A stretch of DNA of 64,000 nt from Cephaloticoccus sp. (GCA_030833445.1 JAURHD010000004.1:1-64000); one strand, 5' to 3'. Positions 1 through 9,229 are shown, counted from the stretch's first letter. Notes: generated by a model from the letters alone, not told the origin. Translations and numbers: made by a program.

Positions 1-13
1 TTTACCTTTCATG

Positions 14-39
14 GTCTGGGTCCTTTCTGGGGCCCAGAC
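14..39. terminator. possible hairpin at window edge
   Basis: GTCTGGG at 14-20 pairs perfectly with CCCAGAC at 33-39 around a 12-nt loop. No T-run follows on the plus strand, so it is a weak terminator candidate for a gene lying left of the window. Bases 60-331 hold nothing else I can support; a 61-codon frame there has no RBS or recognisable content. Confidence 0.25.
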
Positions 40-331
40 TAACATCAAAGGTGGCTCAAAATAGCGAGGTCAGGTCAGTGACTTTAATAAGCAGTTATGC
101 GTATTGGCTTTATACGGGAACTCCCTAAGGTGCTGCCGTTCAGATTCTGACCTAATCTAAGCATGTTGTTAGTGATAATCATTCTGGTATTGTTGAGTGC
201 CCTCGTGGCGACCGATCCCGATTCTCCGGGAGGCGGTCAATGAGGGTGGCGTCTTAGCGTGCGCTCCGCGCTCCGCATCATCTGCACAAGCTACTGGTCA
301 ACAACAGATTAAATTGCGAGAAACTGGGGTC

Positions 332-1594
332 TCAGAGCGGATTGACCGCCGGTCGCAGTTTCAAAGTCAGCAGAATAAGTAGCCCCGCCGCAAAGAAGCC
401 GGCATTGGCCAGCACGGCGACTTGGTAACCGTGATAGGCCGCGATCCAGCCGAAGACCGGTTGACCGATCACGGCGGCCAGTTTGCCGAAAAAGCCCCAG
501 TAGCCGAAGAATTCCCCGGCGCGATTCATCGGGGTCAACATGGCCACCACGGCCCGGGCCCCCGATTGGAGTGAACCCATCGCACTGCCCGCCAGCACCC
601 CAATAATATAGAACTCCATCTTGGTCGTGCAGAGCGCCGCCCAGACGCATACGGCGATCCATTGCACCAATGACAGGGCCAAGGCAAAACGAGGTCCGAC
701 CTTATCCTGCATCACCCCAAACCCATAGGCCCCGGCCACCCCGGCGAGCTGAAGGACCACAAACAGTTTGATGATCTCCGTCTGCGTCATCCCGAGCACC
801 TGAATCGCAAATACCGACGCAAACGCCACAATCGCGGTCAGCCCGGCCATAAACAGGAGCATGGCGCCGAAAAAGATCATGAGGGGGCGATGCTGCGGCA
901 ATTCCCGCACCATCTGCTGGAGCTGACCCCAACCCAGTCGCCAATAGGACTCATGATTGGCGAGTTCCCTTCGCCGGGCGCGTTCGCGCAGCATCAGGGT
1001 GGGCAGACTGGCCAATAGGAAAAACATCCCGGTCATCACAAAGGTCCACGGCACCCGCCCCGCCCCGCTGTTAATGATCACTAGAGCCAACACTAGGCTG
1101 AGCAAACCGCCGAGGTAGCCGAAACTCCAGCCGTAGCCGGAAATGCGGCCCACATTTTCCGGCGTGCTGATCTCCGGCAGAAAACTCGCGCAGAGATTTT
1201 CTCCCAAGGAAAACGCGATGTTGGCCATGATCACCAACCCAAGGGCCAGCCAGATGTCACCCGCCCCGGTATAATAGAGTGCCATCGTGGCCACCGAGCA
1301 GACGACCGCCGAACCCATGAGATAAACTTTCTTGCGCGCCGTGACATCTGCGAGCGCCCCAATCAACGGCGAGACCAAGATCACGATCAATTGCGAGACG
1401 GCTAGCGCGGTGCCCCACCAACCAGGACCACGGGAATCGCCCTCGGCCACGACGCCGACAAAGTAGGCGGAAAAAACGACCGTGATGATGATCGTGGTGA
1501 AGGCGGAATTAGCAAAATCGTAGCAACACCAACCAAATATCTCCCGGGGCCGGGCTGGTGGCGGGTCAAAAGGGGAAACAGTAGAGTTCCGCAC
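332..1594 (-). CDS. MFS transporter, Atg22/UMF1 family
   Basis: A 420-residue polytopic inner-membrane protein with about 12 hydrophobic segments. The N-terminus carries the YDFANSAF signature typical of Atg22/UMF1-type major facilitator proteins, followed by a loop with DVTARKK between segments 2 and 3, as in MFS motif A. Substrates of bacterial members are mostly unknown; small solutes or amino acids are guesses from the yeast vacuolar effluxer. The start is GTG (CAC at 1592-1594 on the plus strand); no later Met precedes the first membrane segment. It is transcribed divergently from the lipid operon, with about 156 bp between the two starts. Full length for the family, no defects seen. Confidence 0.85.
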   Translation of the reverse strand: MRNSTVSPFDPPPARPREIFGWCCYDFANSAFTTIIITVVFSAYFVGVVAEGDSRGPGWWGTALAVSQLIVILVSPLIGALADVTARKKVYLMGSAVVCSVATMALYYTGAGDIWLALGLVIMANIAFSLGENLCASFLPEISTPENVGRISGYGWSFGYLGGLLSLVLALVIINSGAGRVPWTFVMTGMFFLLASLPTLMLRERARRRELANHESYWRLGWGQLQQMVRELPQHRPLMIFFGAMLLFMAGLTAIVAFASVFAIQVLGMTQTEIIKLFVVLQLAGVAGAYGFGVMQDKVGPRFALALSLVQWIAVCVWAALCTTKMEFYIIGVLAGSAMGSLQSGARAVVAMLTPMNRAGEFFGYWGFFGKLAAVIGQPVFGWIAAYHGYQVAVLANAGFFAAGLLILLTLKLRPAVNPL

Positions 1595-1750
1595 GATTTA
1601 GGATAATCTACCGCAGGCTCCTGATGGCAAGCGCGTTGCACGTCTGGATTGCGTCCAAGGAACCCAGTTGCACGTTACTTGACTGTAATTAACGAAAACT
1701 CCGCTTGCACGCGCCTCCGATGCGGGGTTCCCTGGGGGCGACGTTTGCCC

Positions 1751-2944
1751 ATGACATCATCTGCAAATAAACCTTCCCGCACGCTCTTAAGCCGTCTGCT
1801 CACGCCTTTGGTGCAATGGGTGGATTCGGATCATTGCCCGGATGGCGCTGAAAAAATGCGCAACGAGCCTGATCGCGTGGATTGGGTCCGCGTGATGCCC
1901 TTTGTGTTTCTACACGCCGGCTGCCTAGGGGTGATTTGGGTAGGCGCCAGTTCGTTTGCCGTCTGGTCCGCTGTCGCGCTCTACTTTATCCGCATGTTTG
2001 CGGTCACCGGGGTGCACCACCGCTATTTCTCGCACAAAACCTACAGCACGTCCCGCTTCGGCCAGTTCCTGTTGGCAATCTTTGCCGGCACCACCGTGCA
2101 ACGAGGCTCACTTTGGTGGGCCTATCATCACCGCCATCACCACAAACACAGTGACGAAGCGGAAGATGCCCACTCTCCGCACGTCCACGGTTTCTGGTGG
2201 TCGCACATTGGCTGGATCACGAGTCGGCGGAATTTTCCCACCGATTACAGCAAGATCAAGGACCTCGCGAAATATCCCGAGCTCGTGCTGTTAAACCGGT
2301 TCGACCTCGTGGTGCCGATTCTCTTTGCCACGAGTATTTTCGGACTGGGTCAGCTCCTCGCCGCTTACGCACCCGGCCTCGGCACCAACGGCTGGCAGAT
2401 GCTGGTGTGGGGCTTTTTCATCAGCACCACCTTTCTGTTTCACGGCACCGGCTGCATCAATTCCATGGCGCACCTGATGGGACGGCGGCGATTCAAGACG
2501 TCGGACGATTCGCGCAACAGTGCGATCCTCGCGTTTATCACCCTTGGCGAGGGATGGCACAACAACCACCACCGCTACCAAAGTTCCACGCGTAATGGTT
2601 TCTATTGGTGGGAAATCGATCCCACTTATTACGGGTTGAAACTGCTTTCATTGACCGGATTCATCCATGGGTTGAAGCCGGTCCCGGCCAGCATCCTCGA
2701 AGAAGGCGCCCATGCTGATCATCATGCTTCAGTGGTAGCTGCCCAAAAATCCGCCATTGCCCATCCGCATTACACTTCGCTGCGTCGCGCCATGCCGACT
2801 GCCGCGGCCATCGCGGTGGCCACGGCCACGGCCTCACCGGCCGCCATGCCACAAAGAAAAGTTGATCCGGCGGTGCACAAGGACGTGACCGAATTGGCCC
2901 ACGAACTGAAGGCCAAGACCAGCGATAATCCGCCGGCGATTTGA
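1751..2944 (+). CDS. acyl-CoA / acyl-lipid desaturase (membrane di-iron)
   Basis: A 397-residue integral-membrane fatty acid desaturase of the stearoyl-CoA delta-9 type, which would introduce a double bond into a saturated acyl chain using O2 and an electron donor. The three histidine boxes that bind the di-iron centre are present: HHRYFSH at residues 89-95, HHRHHHKH from about 126, and HNNHH at 270-274, separated by paired hydrophobic segments. The frame is open back to 1649, but the ATG at 1751 (MTSSANK) fits the family best. The last ~60 residues are a low-complexity Ala-rich tail that probably is not catalytic. It stands 46 bp ahead of the FAD oxidoreductase gene and likely heads the lipid operon, supplying the unsaturated substrate for the methyltransferases downstream. 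Confidence 0.9.
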   Translation: MTSSANKPSRTLLSRLLTPLVQWVDSDHCPDGAEKMRNEPDRVDWVRVMPFVFLHAGCLGVIWVGASSFAVWSAVALYFIRMFAVTGVHHRYFSHKTYSTSRFGQFLLAIFAGTTVQRGSLWWAYHHRHHHKHSDEAEDAHSPHVHGFWWSHIGWITSRRNFPTDYSKIKDLAKYPELVLLNRFDLVVPILFATSIFGLGQLLAAYAPGLGTNGWQMLVWGFFISTTFLFHGTGCINSMAHLMGRRRFKTSDDSRNSAILAFITLGEGWHNNHHRYQSSTRNGFYWWEIDPTYYGLKLLSLTGFIHGLKPVPASILEEGAHADHHASVVAAQKSAIAHPHYTSLRRAMPTAAAIAVATATASPAAMPQRKVDPAVHKDVTELAHELKAKTSDNPPAI

Positions 2945-2990
2945 ATCCAAATGGCCTGTTGGGCCGTATCATGGGCAAAGCTACATACCC

Positions 2991-4313
2991 ATGACAAAAA
3001 CCGCCATCATCGGCACGGGCATTGCCGGTCTCGGTTGCGCGCATTACCTGCACGCCACTGACGAGATCACCCTGTTTGAACAAAACTGCCACATAGGCGG
3101 ACATACCAACACGGTCACGGCGCGCGAACCAGTCAGTGGCCGCGAACTCCCGATCGATACCGGGTTCATGGTCTTCAACAAGGTGACCTATCCTCTGCTC
3201 ACCCGGCTGTTCGACGAATTGAAGGTGCCGATCAAGCCGACCAACATGTCCTTTAGTGTGCGGCACGTGGATTGCGGCATCGAGTTTTGCGGCTCGTCGC
3301 TCAACCACTTGTTTGCCCAGCGGAAGAATCTGTTCCGGCCGCGGTTTTACCGCATGCTGCATGCGATCAGCCGCTTCAACCGCGAGGCGGTGCAAGCCCT
3401 GAGCGATCCGGCCATTCAGGAAATCACACTCGGCGACTACGTGCAGGCCCGCGGCTACGGGGAGGACTTTTTAAAACTCTACCTGACGCCAATGAGTTCG
3501 GCGGTCTGGAGCACCCCGCCGGATCTGATGTTGCAGTTTCCCGCGGCCAAGCTGCTGCGCTTTTTTCACAACCATGGTTTTCTCGGCCTGCACACGCAGC
3601 ACCCGTGGTGGACGGTGGACGGCGGCGCGCGCGAGTATGTGCTGCGCCTGACCAAACCTTGGCAGGATCGCATCCGCACCGGCATCGGGGCCACGCGGAT
3701 CGAACGCGAAAGCGCCGGGGTCAAGGTGCACACGACTAACGGCGAGGTGGAGAAATTCGATCGGGTGATTCTGGCCTGTCATGGTGATCAGGCCCTGCGC
3801 CTGTTGGACGCACCCACTTATGCTGAGCAGGCCGTTTTGCGGGAGTTTCGATATCTGCCCAATGTCGCCACCCTGCACACGGACCGCACGGTAATGCCGC
3901 GCACGCGTCTCGCTTGGTCGAGTTGGAACTACGAAGTAAATCACACCCCCGACGAACAACCGTCCACCGCGACGCACTATTGGATGAATTCTCTGCAGGG
4001 CGTATCGGATCGCGAAGACTATTTCGTCTCCATCAACCGGCCCGAAGCGATCAACCCGGCCAAGGTCCTGCGTCGGATCAATTACGAGCATCCGCTCTTC
4101 AGTGTCGGTGCCATCCGGGCGCAAAATGCGATTCCCCGGTTGAACGCATCCGCCACGGGCACGACTGAAACTTATTTTGCCGGGGCCTGGCAGCGCTACG
4201 GCTTTCATGAAGACGGCCTCTTCAGCGCCCATCGCCTGTGCGAACAATTGCTGGGGCGTGATCCCTGGCCGTCGCAGTCGACCGCCGCACTCACCCCTCA
4301 GACCGTCCAGTGA
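2991..4313 (+). CDS. FAD-dependent amine-oxidase-like oxidoreductase (COG2907 type)
   Basis: A 440-residue flavoprotein with a dinucleotide-binding fold at the extreme N-terminus (IIGTGIAGLG, residues 6-15), then the FEQNCHIGGHTNT segment that contacts the FAD ribose and phosphate. Proteins of this group (predicted NAD/FAD-binding, COG2907) sit beside DUF1365 and cyclopropane-synthase genes in many bacteria, exactly as here. A Rhodobacter furan-fatty-acid pathway uses a desaturase called UfaD in a comparable setting, but whether this protein is its orthologue cannot be told from sequence inspection. Likely acts on membrane acyl chains or on an intermediate made by the neighbouring methyltransferase. 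The DUF1365 gene starts 45 bp after its stop. Confidence 0.85.
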   Translation: MTKTAIIGTGIAGLGCAHYLHATDEITLFEQNCHIGGHTNTVTAREPVSGRELPIDTGFMVFNKVTYPLLTRLFDELKVPIKPTNMSFSVRHVDCGIEFCGSSLNHLFAQRKNLFRPRFYRMLHAISRFNREAVQALSDPAIQEITLGDYVQARGYGEDFLKLYLTPMSSAVWSTPPDLMLQFPAAKLLRFFHNHGFLGLHTQHPWWTVDGGAREYVLRLTKPWQDRIRTGIGATRIERESAGVKVHTTNGEVEKFDRVILACHGDQALRLLDAPTYAEQAVLREFRYLPNVATLHTDRTVMPRTRLAWSSWNYEVNHTPDEQPSTATHYWMNSLQGVSDREDYFVSINRPEAINPAKVLRRINYEHPLFSVGAIRAQNAIPRLNASATGTTETYFAGAWQRYGFHEDGLFSAHRLCEQLLGRDPWPSQSTAALTPQTVQ

Positions 4314-4358
4314 ACCGTTCCGCGGATTACCGGTCGGTGTTCATGTCCAACCCAGATC

Positions 4359-5222
4359 ATGCGCTCCCAAATCTATGAATGTCAGGTCAGGCACGCCCGC
4401 TTTGCCCCCAAAGCGCATGCCTTCGCCTATCGGATATTCATGTTCGCGCTCGATCTCGATGAATTGGAAGAGCTGCACACCAAACTCCCCTTCTTCTCGC
4501 TCAATCGTCGCAACCTCTATTCGTTTCACGAACGGGATTTTCTCCCTATCGGCGAGAAAAAGCATGGTGTCTCTCCGGACGAACCCGTCCCGCCCGCCGC
4601 CAAGCTCACTCCGTCCGGTCTCAAGGAGCGCGTGGTCGCCTATCTCGACACCCACGGCATCGACCTGACCGGCGGACGGGTGCTGCTCGTTACGCTGCCG
4701 CGAATCCTCGGTTATCTGTTCAATCCCGTATCGTTCTACTTTTGCTATGACCGGCACGGCACCCCGGTGGCCGCCATCGCCGAAGTGACCAACACGTTTC
4801 GCGAAATGAAACCGTTCCTGATTGCGTCCTCAGTGACCGAAACCGGCACCACCACTTTTCAAGCGCGTCAGCCCAAACATTTCTACGTCTCGCCCTATTC
4901 CGATGTGGATGTCGCCTTTGATTTCAAGCTGCGCATCCCGGACCAAAACCTCTCCGTGCAAATCGATGACTACACCGACGGCGAACGCACCTTTACCAGT
5001 AGTCTCACCGGCCCAAGCCGTGCGCTGACCGGAGGCAGGCTGCTTTGGTATGGCATCAAATATCCCCTGCTGACGCTCCAGATCATCGGACTGATTCACT
5101 GGCACGCCTTGCTTCTGTGGCTAAAACGCATTCCGTGGTTTGCCAAGGCCGCGCGGGCGGACGCACAACGCGATCTCTACCGTCCTCACGAGTCCATTCG
5201 CCACTCCAACGACGCCGTATGA
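4359..5222 (+). CDS. DUF1365 family protein
   Basis: A 287-residue DUF1365 (COG3496) protein. Family hallmarks visible are the opening IYECQVRHARF, the central FNPVSFYFCYD motif, and EVTNTF followed by a KHFYVSPY segment. A hydrophobic stretch near residues 240-260 suggests membrane association. The biochemical role of the family is not established; its constant companions are the COG2907 flavoprotein and a cyclopropane-fatty-acid-synthase-like methyltransferase, so a role in acyl-chain modification is inferred. Its TGA (5220-5222) overlaps the ATG of the next gene (5219-5221), giving an ATGA junction that suggests translational coupling. Confidence 0.88.
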   Translation: MRSQIYECQVRHARFAPKAHAFAYRIFMFALDLDELEELHTKLPFFSLNRRNLYSFHERDFLPIGEKKHGVSPDEPVPPAAKLTPSGLKERVVAYLDTHGIDLTGGRVLLVTLPRILGYLFNPVSFYFCYDRHGTPVAAIAEVTNTFREMKPFLIASSVTETGTTTFQARQPKHFYVSPYSDVDVAFDFKLRIPDQNLSVQIDDYTDGERTFTSSLTGPSRALTGGRLLWYGIKYPLLTLQIIGLIHWHALLLWLKRIPWFAKAARADAQRDLYRPHESIRHSNDAV

Positions 5223-6511
5223 ACCACTCTACTACTCGCGCCGAATCGGTCGCACCCAATCCAACCAAACCCTCCTTCTACCAAGCATCCGTCTTGAACG
5301 CGTTTCGGGCGATGCCGCTGGGGCGCATGAAAATCGAATTGCCCGGCGGCGAAACCTTGATGCTGGGAGCGGACGCCGAGAACACGCTAACCACTCTCCC
5401 GCTGGAGATTCCCGCGGAGGCCGCGATCCGCATTCGTCGCGTCGCATTTTTCAAAAAGTGTGTGCTGGCCGGTGACATCGGGTTTGCTGAATCCTTCATC
5501 GATGGCGATTGGGATACGCCCAACCTGACGGCGGTCATCGCTTGGTTCATTCAAAATCACGAACATGCCCCGAGTCTCTCCGGTTCGGCCCGGGCCAAGA
5601 ACGGGGCGCTAAACCTGCTGCGCTGGGCCAACCGCATCGGTCATTTGTTGCGACCGAACAACCGCACCACCGCGCAGCGCAACATCAGCGAACACTACGA
5701 TCTCTCCAACGACTTCTTTGCCCTCTGGCTGGATCCCAGCATGATGTATTCGTCGGCCAAATGGGCGCAGCCCAATTTCACGCTGGAAGAAGCACAGCGG
5801 GAAAAGAACGACGCCCTATGTCGCCGGCTCCGTCTGCAACCCACTGACCACGTGCTCGAAATCGGCACCGGCTGGGGCGGCTGGTCACTCCACGCCGCCA
5901 AAAACTACGGCTGCCGCATCACCACCGTGACGATCTCACGCCAACAACTCGAGCTGGCGGAAAAACGCATCGCCGCCGCCGGTTTGAGCGACCGGATCAA
6001 GGTCGAATTCTGCGACTACCGCGACATCCAAGGCTCCTTCGACAAGATCGTCTCCATCGAAATGATGGAAGCTATCGGCCACCGCTACCTGCCGGATTTC
6101 GCCGACACCCTGGGCCGGGTGCTCAAACGTGACGGCCTGATCGCGTTGCAATTCATCACTTGTCCCGACGCCCGCTATGACTCCTTCCGTCAGGGCGTGG
6201 ATTTTATCCAGAAACATATTTTCCCGGGTTCGCTGTTGCTGTCGCTTAACCGCGTGAACACCCAGCTGACTCGCGCCGGGAATTTCTGGCTGCACGAGAT
6301 TGAAGATCTGGGCCACGACTACGCCCGCACCCTGCGCACCTGGCAAGAGGTCTTCATGAGCAAGCTCACCGAAGTGCGCGGACTGGGGTTTGATGATCGC
6401 TTCATTCGCAAATGGAGCTACTACCTTTGCTACTGCGAGGCGGCCTTCGCCCTGCGCAACATCTCTGTGGTCCAGACCCTGCACACCCGCTCCAACAATC
6501 TCGCCCTCTAA
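5219..6511 (+). CDS. cyclopropane-fatty-acyl-phospholipid synthase-like methyltransferase 1
   Basis: A 430-residue SAM-dependent methyltransferase of the CFA synthase family, which transfers a methyl(ene) group to double bonds of phospholipid acyl chains at the membrane surface. It has the N-terminal lipid-binding region, NISEHYDLSNDFF before the catalytic domain, and the SAM motif LEIGTGWGG at about 213-221, then VSIEMMEAIG, the family's catalytic-loop signature. The start is the ATG at 5219, overlapping the DUF1365 stop; the frame is open further upstream only because it runs through the neighbour. In related clusters this position is held by a methyltransferase that makes a methylated unsaturated chain (UfaM-like) rather than a cyclopropane ring; sequence alone does not decide. 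Confidence 0.9.
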   Translation: MNHSTTRAESVAPNPTKPSFYQASVLNAFRAMPLGRMKIELPGGETLMLGADAENTLTTLPLEIPAEAAIRIRRVAFFKKCVLAGDIGFAESFIDGDWDTPNLTAVIAWFIQNHEHAPSLSGSARAKNGALNLLRWANRIGHLLRPNNRTTAQRNISEHYDLSNDFFALWLDPSMMYSSAKWAQPNFTLEEAQREKNDALCRRLRLQPTDHVLEIGTGWGGWSLHAAKNYGCRITTVTISRQQLELAEKRIAAAGLSDRIKVEFCDYRDIQGSFDKIVSIEMMEAIGHRYLPDFADTLGRVLKRDGLIALQFITCPDARYDSFRQGVDFIQKHIFPGSLLLSLNRVNTQLTRAGNFWLHEIEDLGHDYARTLRTWQEVFMSKLTEVRGLGFDDRFIRKWSYYLCYCEAAFALRNISVVQTLHTRSNNLAL

Positions 6512-6514
6512 GGT

Positions 6515-6928
6515 ATGCTCTGGTTTCTGCGCATTCTCTTCGGATTCGTCATCCTCACCATGCTAGCCGTGACGAGCTGGGCCAGCGGGCAGTGTGCCCT
6601 GTTCTCGATTCCGCGCGAGGTATTCACCCACCCTTGGTTCATCGCCACGTTATTCGATGCCTACTGGGCCTTCATTACCTTTTATGTGTGGGTCGCGTGG
6701 AAAGAACAAAGCCCCGCTGCGCGCGTGCTGTGGTTCGTCGCCATTATTCTCTGGGGCAATCTAGCCATGGCGCTTTATATGTTGGTTGAAGTATTTCGCA
6801 TCCGGCAAAGCAGCCAACTCGGCGAAGTCTTCTCGACGCGCCGGCCCGGAAAAATCGGGCTGCCCGCCAGCCTTACGCTGTTGGGGGCCATCGTTTATCT
6901 GCTCGGAGCCAAAGCACTGTTCGCGTGA
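6515..6928 (+). CDS. DUF1475-like small membrane protein
   Basis: A 137-residue protein with about four hydrophobic segments and a conserved-looking W-rich core (FDAYWAFITFYVWVAWKE). Size, topology and position next to a CFA-type methyltransferase match the DUF1475 family; no enzymatic residues can be assigned. It starts three bases after the methyltransferase stop and its TGA overlaps the GTG of the next gene, so it is clearly inside the operon. Likely an accessory membrane component of the lipid-modifying system. Confidence 0.7.
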   Translation: MLWFLRILFGFVILTMLAVTSWASGQCALFSIPREVFTHPWFIATLFDAYWAFITFYVWVAWKEQSPAARVLWFVAIILWGNLAMALYMLVEVFRIRQSSQLGEVFSTRRPGKIGLPASLTLLGAIVYLLGAKALFA

Positions 6929-7425
6929 TACCCCCGGCCCCAGTCCGAAGTTTTTGGCGGCGGCGTATTGCGGATCCCATCATCACGCAACTGACCCAGG
7001 GCACCAGTCCGGAAAAAATAGCCCTGACCTTGGCGGTGGGCGTCGCCGCAGGTCTGTTTCCCTTTCTCGGCTTTACCACCCTACTCTGCTTCCTCGTCGC
7101 CTTGGCGCTCCGTCTCAACCAACCGATCATTCACGTAATCAACCAGGTGTTGTGGCCGATCCATCTGACCATGGTGCTGGTTTATATCCGCATGGGCGCG
7201 TGGATCTATGGCGCCACCGCCCTGCCCTTCGATCCCAGTGAGGTCACATATCTCTTCATGCATTCCCAGCGCGAATTCTGGTCGCGTTTCGGTCTGATGG
7301 GTCTGCACGCGCTCACGGCTTGGCTCATCACGGTGCCGATCATCGTGGGAGGCCTCTATTTTCCTCTGCTGCACGTGTTGCGGCGCTTCATCACCACGCA
7401 TCCCCCCAAGCCAAGTTCCCCATGA
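6925..7425 (+). CDS. DUF2062 domain protein
   Basis: A 166-residue protein of the DUF2062 family. The segment ISPEKIAL-like (here TSPEKIALTLAVGVAAGLFP) followed by a hydrophobic stretch and LRLNQPIIHVINQVL is characteristic. Two or three membrane segments are predicted by eye. Function of the family is unknown, though members often lie near lipid or glycan synthesis genes. Start is GTG at 6925, sharing GTGA with the preceding stop; its own TGA overlaps the next ATG (7422-7425). Both junctions support the GTG choice. Confidence 0.75.
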   Translation: MIPPAPVRSFWRRRIADPIITQLTQGTSPEKIALTLAVGVAAGLFPFLGFTTLLCFLVALALRLNQPIIHVINQVLWPIHLTMVLVYIRMGAWIYGATALPFDPSEVTYLFMHSQREFWSRFGLMGLHALTAWLITVPIIVGGLYFPLLHVLRRFITTHPPKPSSP

Positions 7426-8219
7426 CCACGCTTGCCCTTATCCTCCTCGCCACCGCTGCGCTGTGTGTGGTTTTCGCCGGTGTTTTTCTGTTGGCCAAAT
7501 TGATCAACAATTACGGGGCCGTCGACATCGCCTGGTCCTATGCCTTCGCGGGCTTGGCCGCCTTCTATGCCATCTGCGGTCAAGGCTGGCCGGTCCGTCG
7601 CGCGTTGATCGGCGCAATGGTCTGCCTGTGGAGCCTGCGGTTGGGTTCGCATCTCCTGCGTCGCGTCGCCGGGCATCACCCGGAGGAGGACGGACGTTAT
7701 CAGCAGTTGCGTCAGGACTGGTCGGAAAACTTCCTGCCCAAGATGTTCGGCTTTTTCCAAATGCAGGCCGTATCGGTCATTTATCTGGGCATTCCATTTC
7801 TCCTGATTGCGCAAAATCCCGCCCGGCATCTGGAACTCTTGGAGATTGCCGGCCTTATCATTTGGTTGCTGGCGCTGTCCGGCGAAGGACTGGCCGATAC
7901 CCAACTGAATGCCTTCAAGCGCAACCCCGATAATCGCGGCAAGGTTTGCGACATCGGTCTGTGGCGCTACAGCCGTCACCCCAACTATTTTTTCGAGTGG
8001 TTGATCTGGGTCGGCTATTTCGTTTTTGCCCTCGCCTCGCCCTGGGGCTGGCTCGCGATTTTAAGTCCCTTGAGCATCCTTTGGCTGCTGCTGCGCGTAA
8101 CAGGTATACCCATGACCGAAGAACAAAATATCCGCAGTAAAGGAGACGCCTACCGGCGCTACCAGCGGACCACAAGTGCCTTTGTGCCCTGGATTCCGAA
8201 ACGCCCGCACCATGATTGA
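7422..8219 (+). CDS. DUF1295 / steroid 5-alpha-reductase-like membrane protein
   Basis: A 265-residue polytopic protein of the DUF1295 family, related to 3-oxo-5-alpha-steroid 4-dehydrogenase and isoprenylcysteine methyltransferase folds. The C-terminal half has the signature GLWRYSRHPNYFFEW, then a late TEEQNIRSKGDAYRRYQ segment, which in this superfamily forms the cofactor-binding end. A reductase acting on an unsaturated acyl chain is a reasonable inference but unproven. The ATG at 7422 overlaps the DUF2062 stop, and its TGA overlaps the second methyltransferase start region (ATG at 8212). Confidence 0.85.
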   Translation: MTTLALILLATAALCVVFAGVFLLAKLINNYGAVDIAWSYAFAGLAAFYAICGQGWPVRRALIGAMVCLWSLRLGSHLLRRVAGHHPEEDGRYQQLRQDWSENFLPKMFGFFQMQAVSVIYLGIPFLLIAQNPARHLELLEIAGLIIWLLALSGEGLADTQLNAFKRNPDNRGKVCDIGLWRYSRHPNYFFEWLIWVGYFVFALASPWGWLAILSPLSILWLLLRVTGIPMTEEQNIRSKGDAYRRYQRTTSAFVPWIPKRPHHD

Positions 8220-9222
8220 TTTGCTGCTCGAAAAGAACCTCCTGCCAGACTGGCTGGTGCGGGTAGGCATTCGCCGCCTGCTGGCCCAACGCATTCGTGA
8301 TGAAGACGCGACCTACGACCGCACTGCCTATGTGGCGGATTTAAAGACGCGTTCACTGGCCGAGCAAACCACCGCCGCCAATGAACAGCACTACGAAGTG
8401 CCGACGCCGTTTTACCAATACTGCCTCGGGCCGCGCCTGAAATACTCCGGGTGTTACTATCCACAAGGAACGGAGAGCCTCGCCGAGGCCGAGGAACACA
8501 TGCTCGCCCTTTATGCCGAACGGGCGCAACTCGCCGACGGCCAGCACATTTTGGAACTCGGTTGCGGCTGGGGCTCACTTTGTCTCTACAACGCGGCAAA
8601 ATTCCCCCGCGCCAAAATCACCGCGATCTCCAACTCCCGCACCCAAAAGGAATTCATCGACACCGAGGCCCGCAAACGTGGCCTCACCAACTTGCGCATC
8701 ATCACCTGTGACATCAATGAATTCGACATCACGCCGGCGCAATTCGACCGCGTGGTTTCCGTGGAGATGTTTGAGCACCTGAAAAATTACGAGCGCCTCT
8801 TTGCCCACATCGCTCGCTGGCTCAAACCGGGCGGCCTGCTTTTCACCCACATCTTTACGCACAGCCGGTTTAGTTATCACTTCGTGGCGCGGGACAGCAC
8901 GGATTGGATGAGTCGTTATTTCTTCACCGGCGGTCAAATGCCGGCGCATGATTTGTTACCGCAATTTCAAACCGATCTGAAACTCGTCGAAGACTGGAAA
9001 GTAAACGGCCGGCACTATCAGCAGACAGCGGAACACTGGTTGCAGAATATGGACAAGCATCGCGAGGAAATCCTGCCGCTCTTCCGCGATACCTATGGCC
9101 CAGATCAGGCGACCAAATGGTGGGCTTATTGGCGCACCTTTTACATGTCCTGTGCGGAACTCTGGGGTTACCGCAACGGAGAGGAGTGGCTCGTGAGCCA
9201 TTACCTTTTCCGCAAGCCGTGA
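8212..9222 (+). CDS. cyclopropane-fatty-acyl-phospholipid synthase-like methyltransferase 2
   Basis: A 336-residue SAM-dependent methyltransferase, shorter than its operon paralogue because it lacks the large N-terminal lipid-binding region. The SAM-binding motif LELGCGWGS is at about 114-122, preceded by an EQHYEVPTPFY segment equivalent to the HYDL region of CFA synthases, and VVSVEMFEHLKNYE matches the catalytic loop. It overlaps the DUF1295 stop by eight bases, so it is the last coupled gene of the operon. Two different CFA-type enzymes in one operon suggest two successive methylations; Rhodopseudomonas uses a second methylase, FufM, to make dimethyl furan fatty acids, a possible but untested parallel. 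Confidence 0.88.
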   Translation: MIDLLLEKNLLPDWLVRVGIRRLLAQRIRDEDATYDRTAYVADLKTRSLAEQTTAANEQHYEVPTPFYQYCLGPRLKYSGCYYPQGTESLAEAEEHMLALYAERAQLADGQHILELGCGWGSLCLYNAAKFPRAKITAISNSRTQKEFIDTEARKRGLTNLRIITCDINEFDITPAQFDRVVSVEMFEHLKNYERLFAHIARWLKPGGLLFTHIFTHSRFSYHFVARDSTDWMSRYFFTGGQMPAHDLLPQFQTDLKLVEDWKVNGRHYQQTAEHWLQNMDKHREEILPLFRDTYGPDQATKWWAYWRTFYMSCAELWGYRNGEEWLVSHYLFRKP

Positions 9223-9229
9223 ACCGTTA

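Noticed and set aside
197-382. Rightward 61-codon frame
   Set aside because: No RBS or recognisable content and it runs into the MFS gene's 3' end.
2661-3395. Leftward 244-codon open frame
   Set aside because: Antisense across the desaturase end and flavoprotein start; Arg/Pro-rich without motifs.
2991-9222. Naming genes ufaD, ufaM or fufM
   Set aside because: Gene neighbourhood is suggestive, but orthology cannot be shown without alignment, so no symbols were given.
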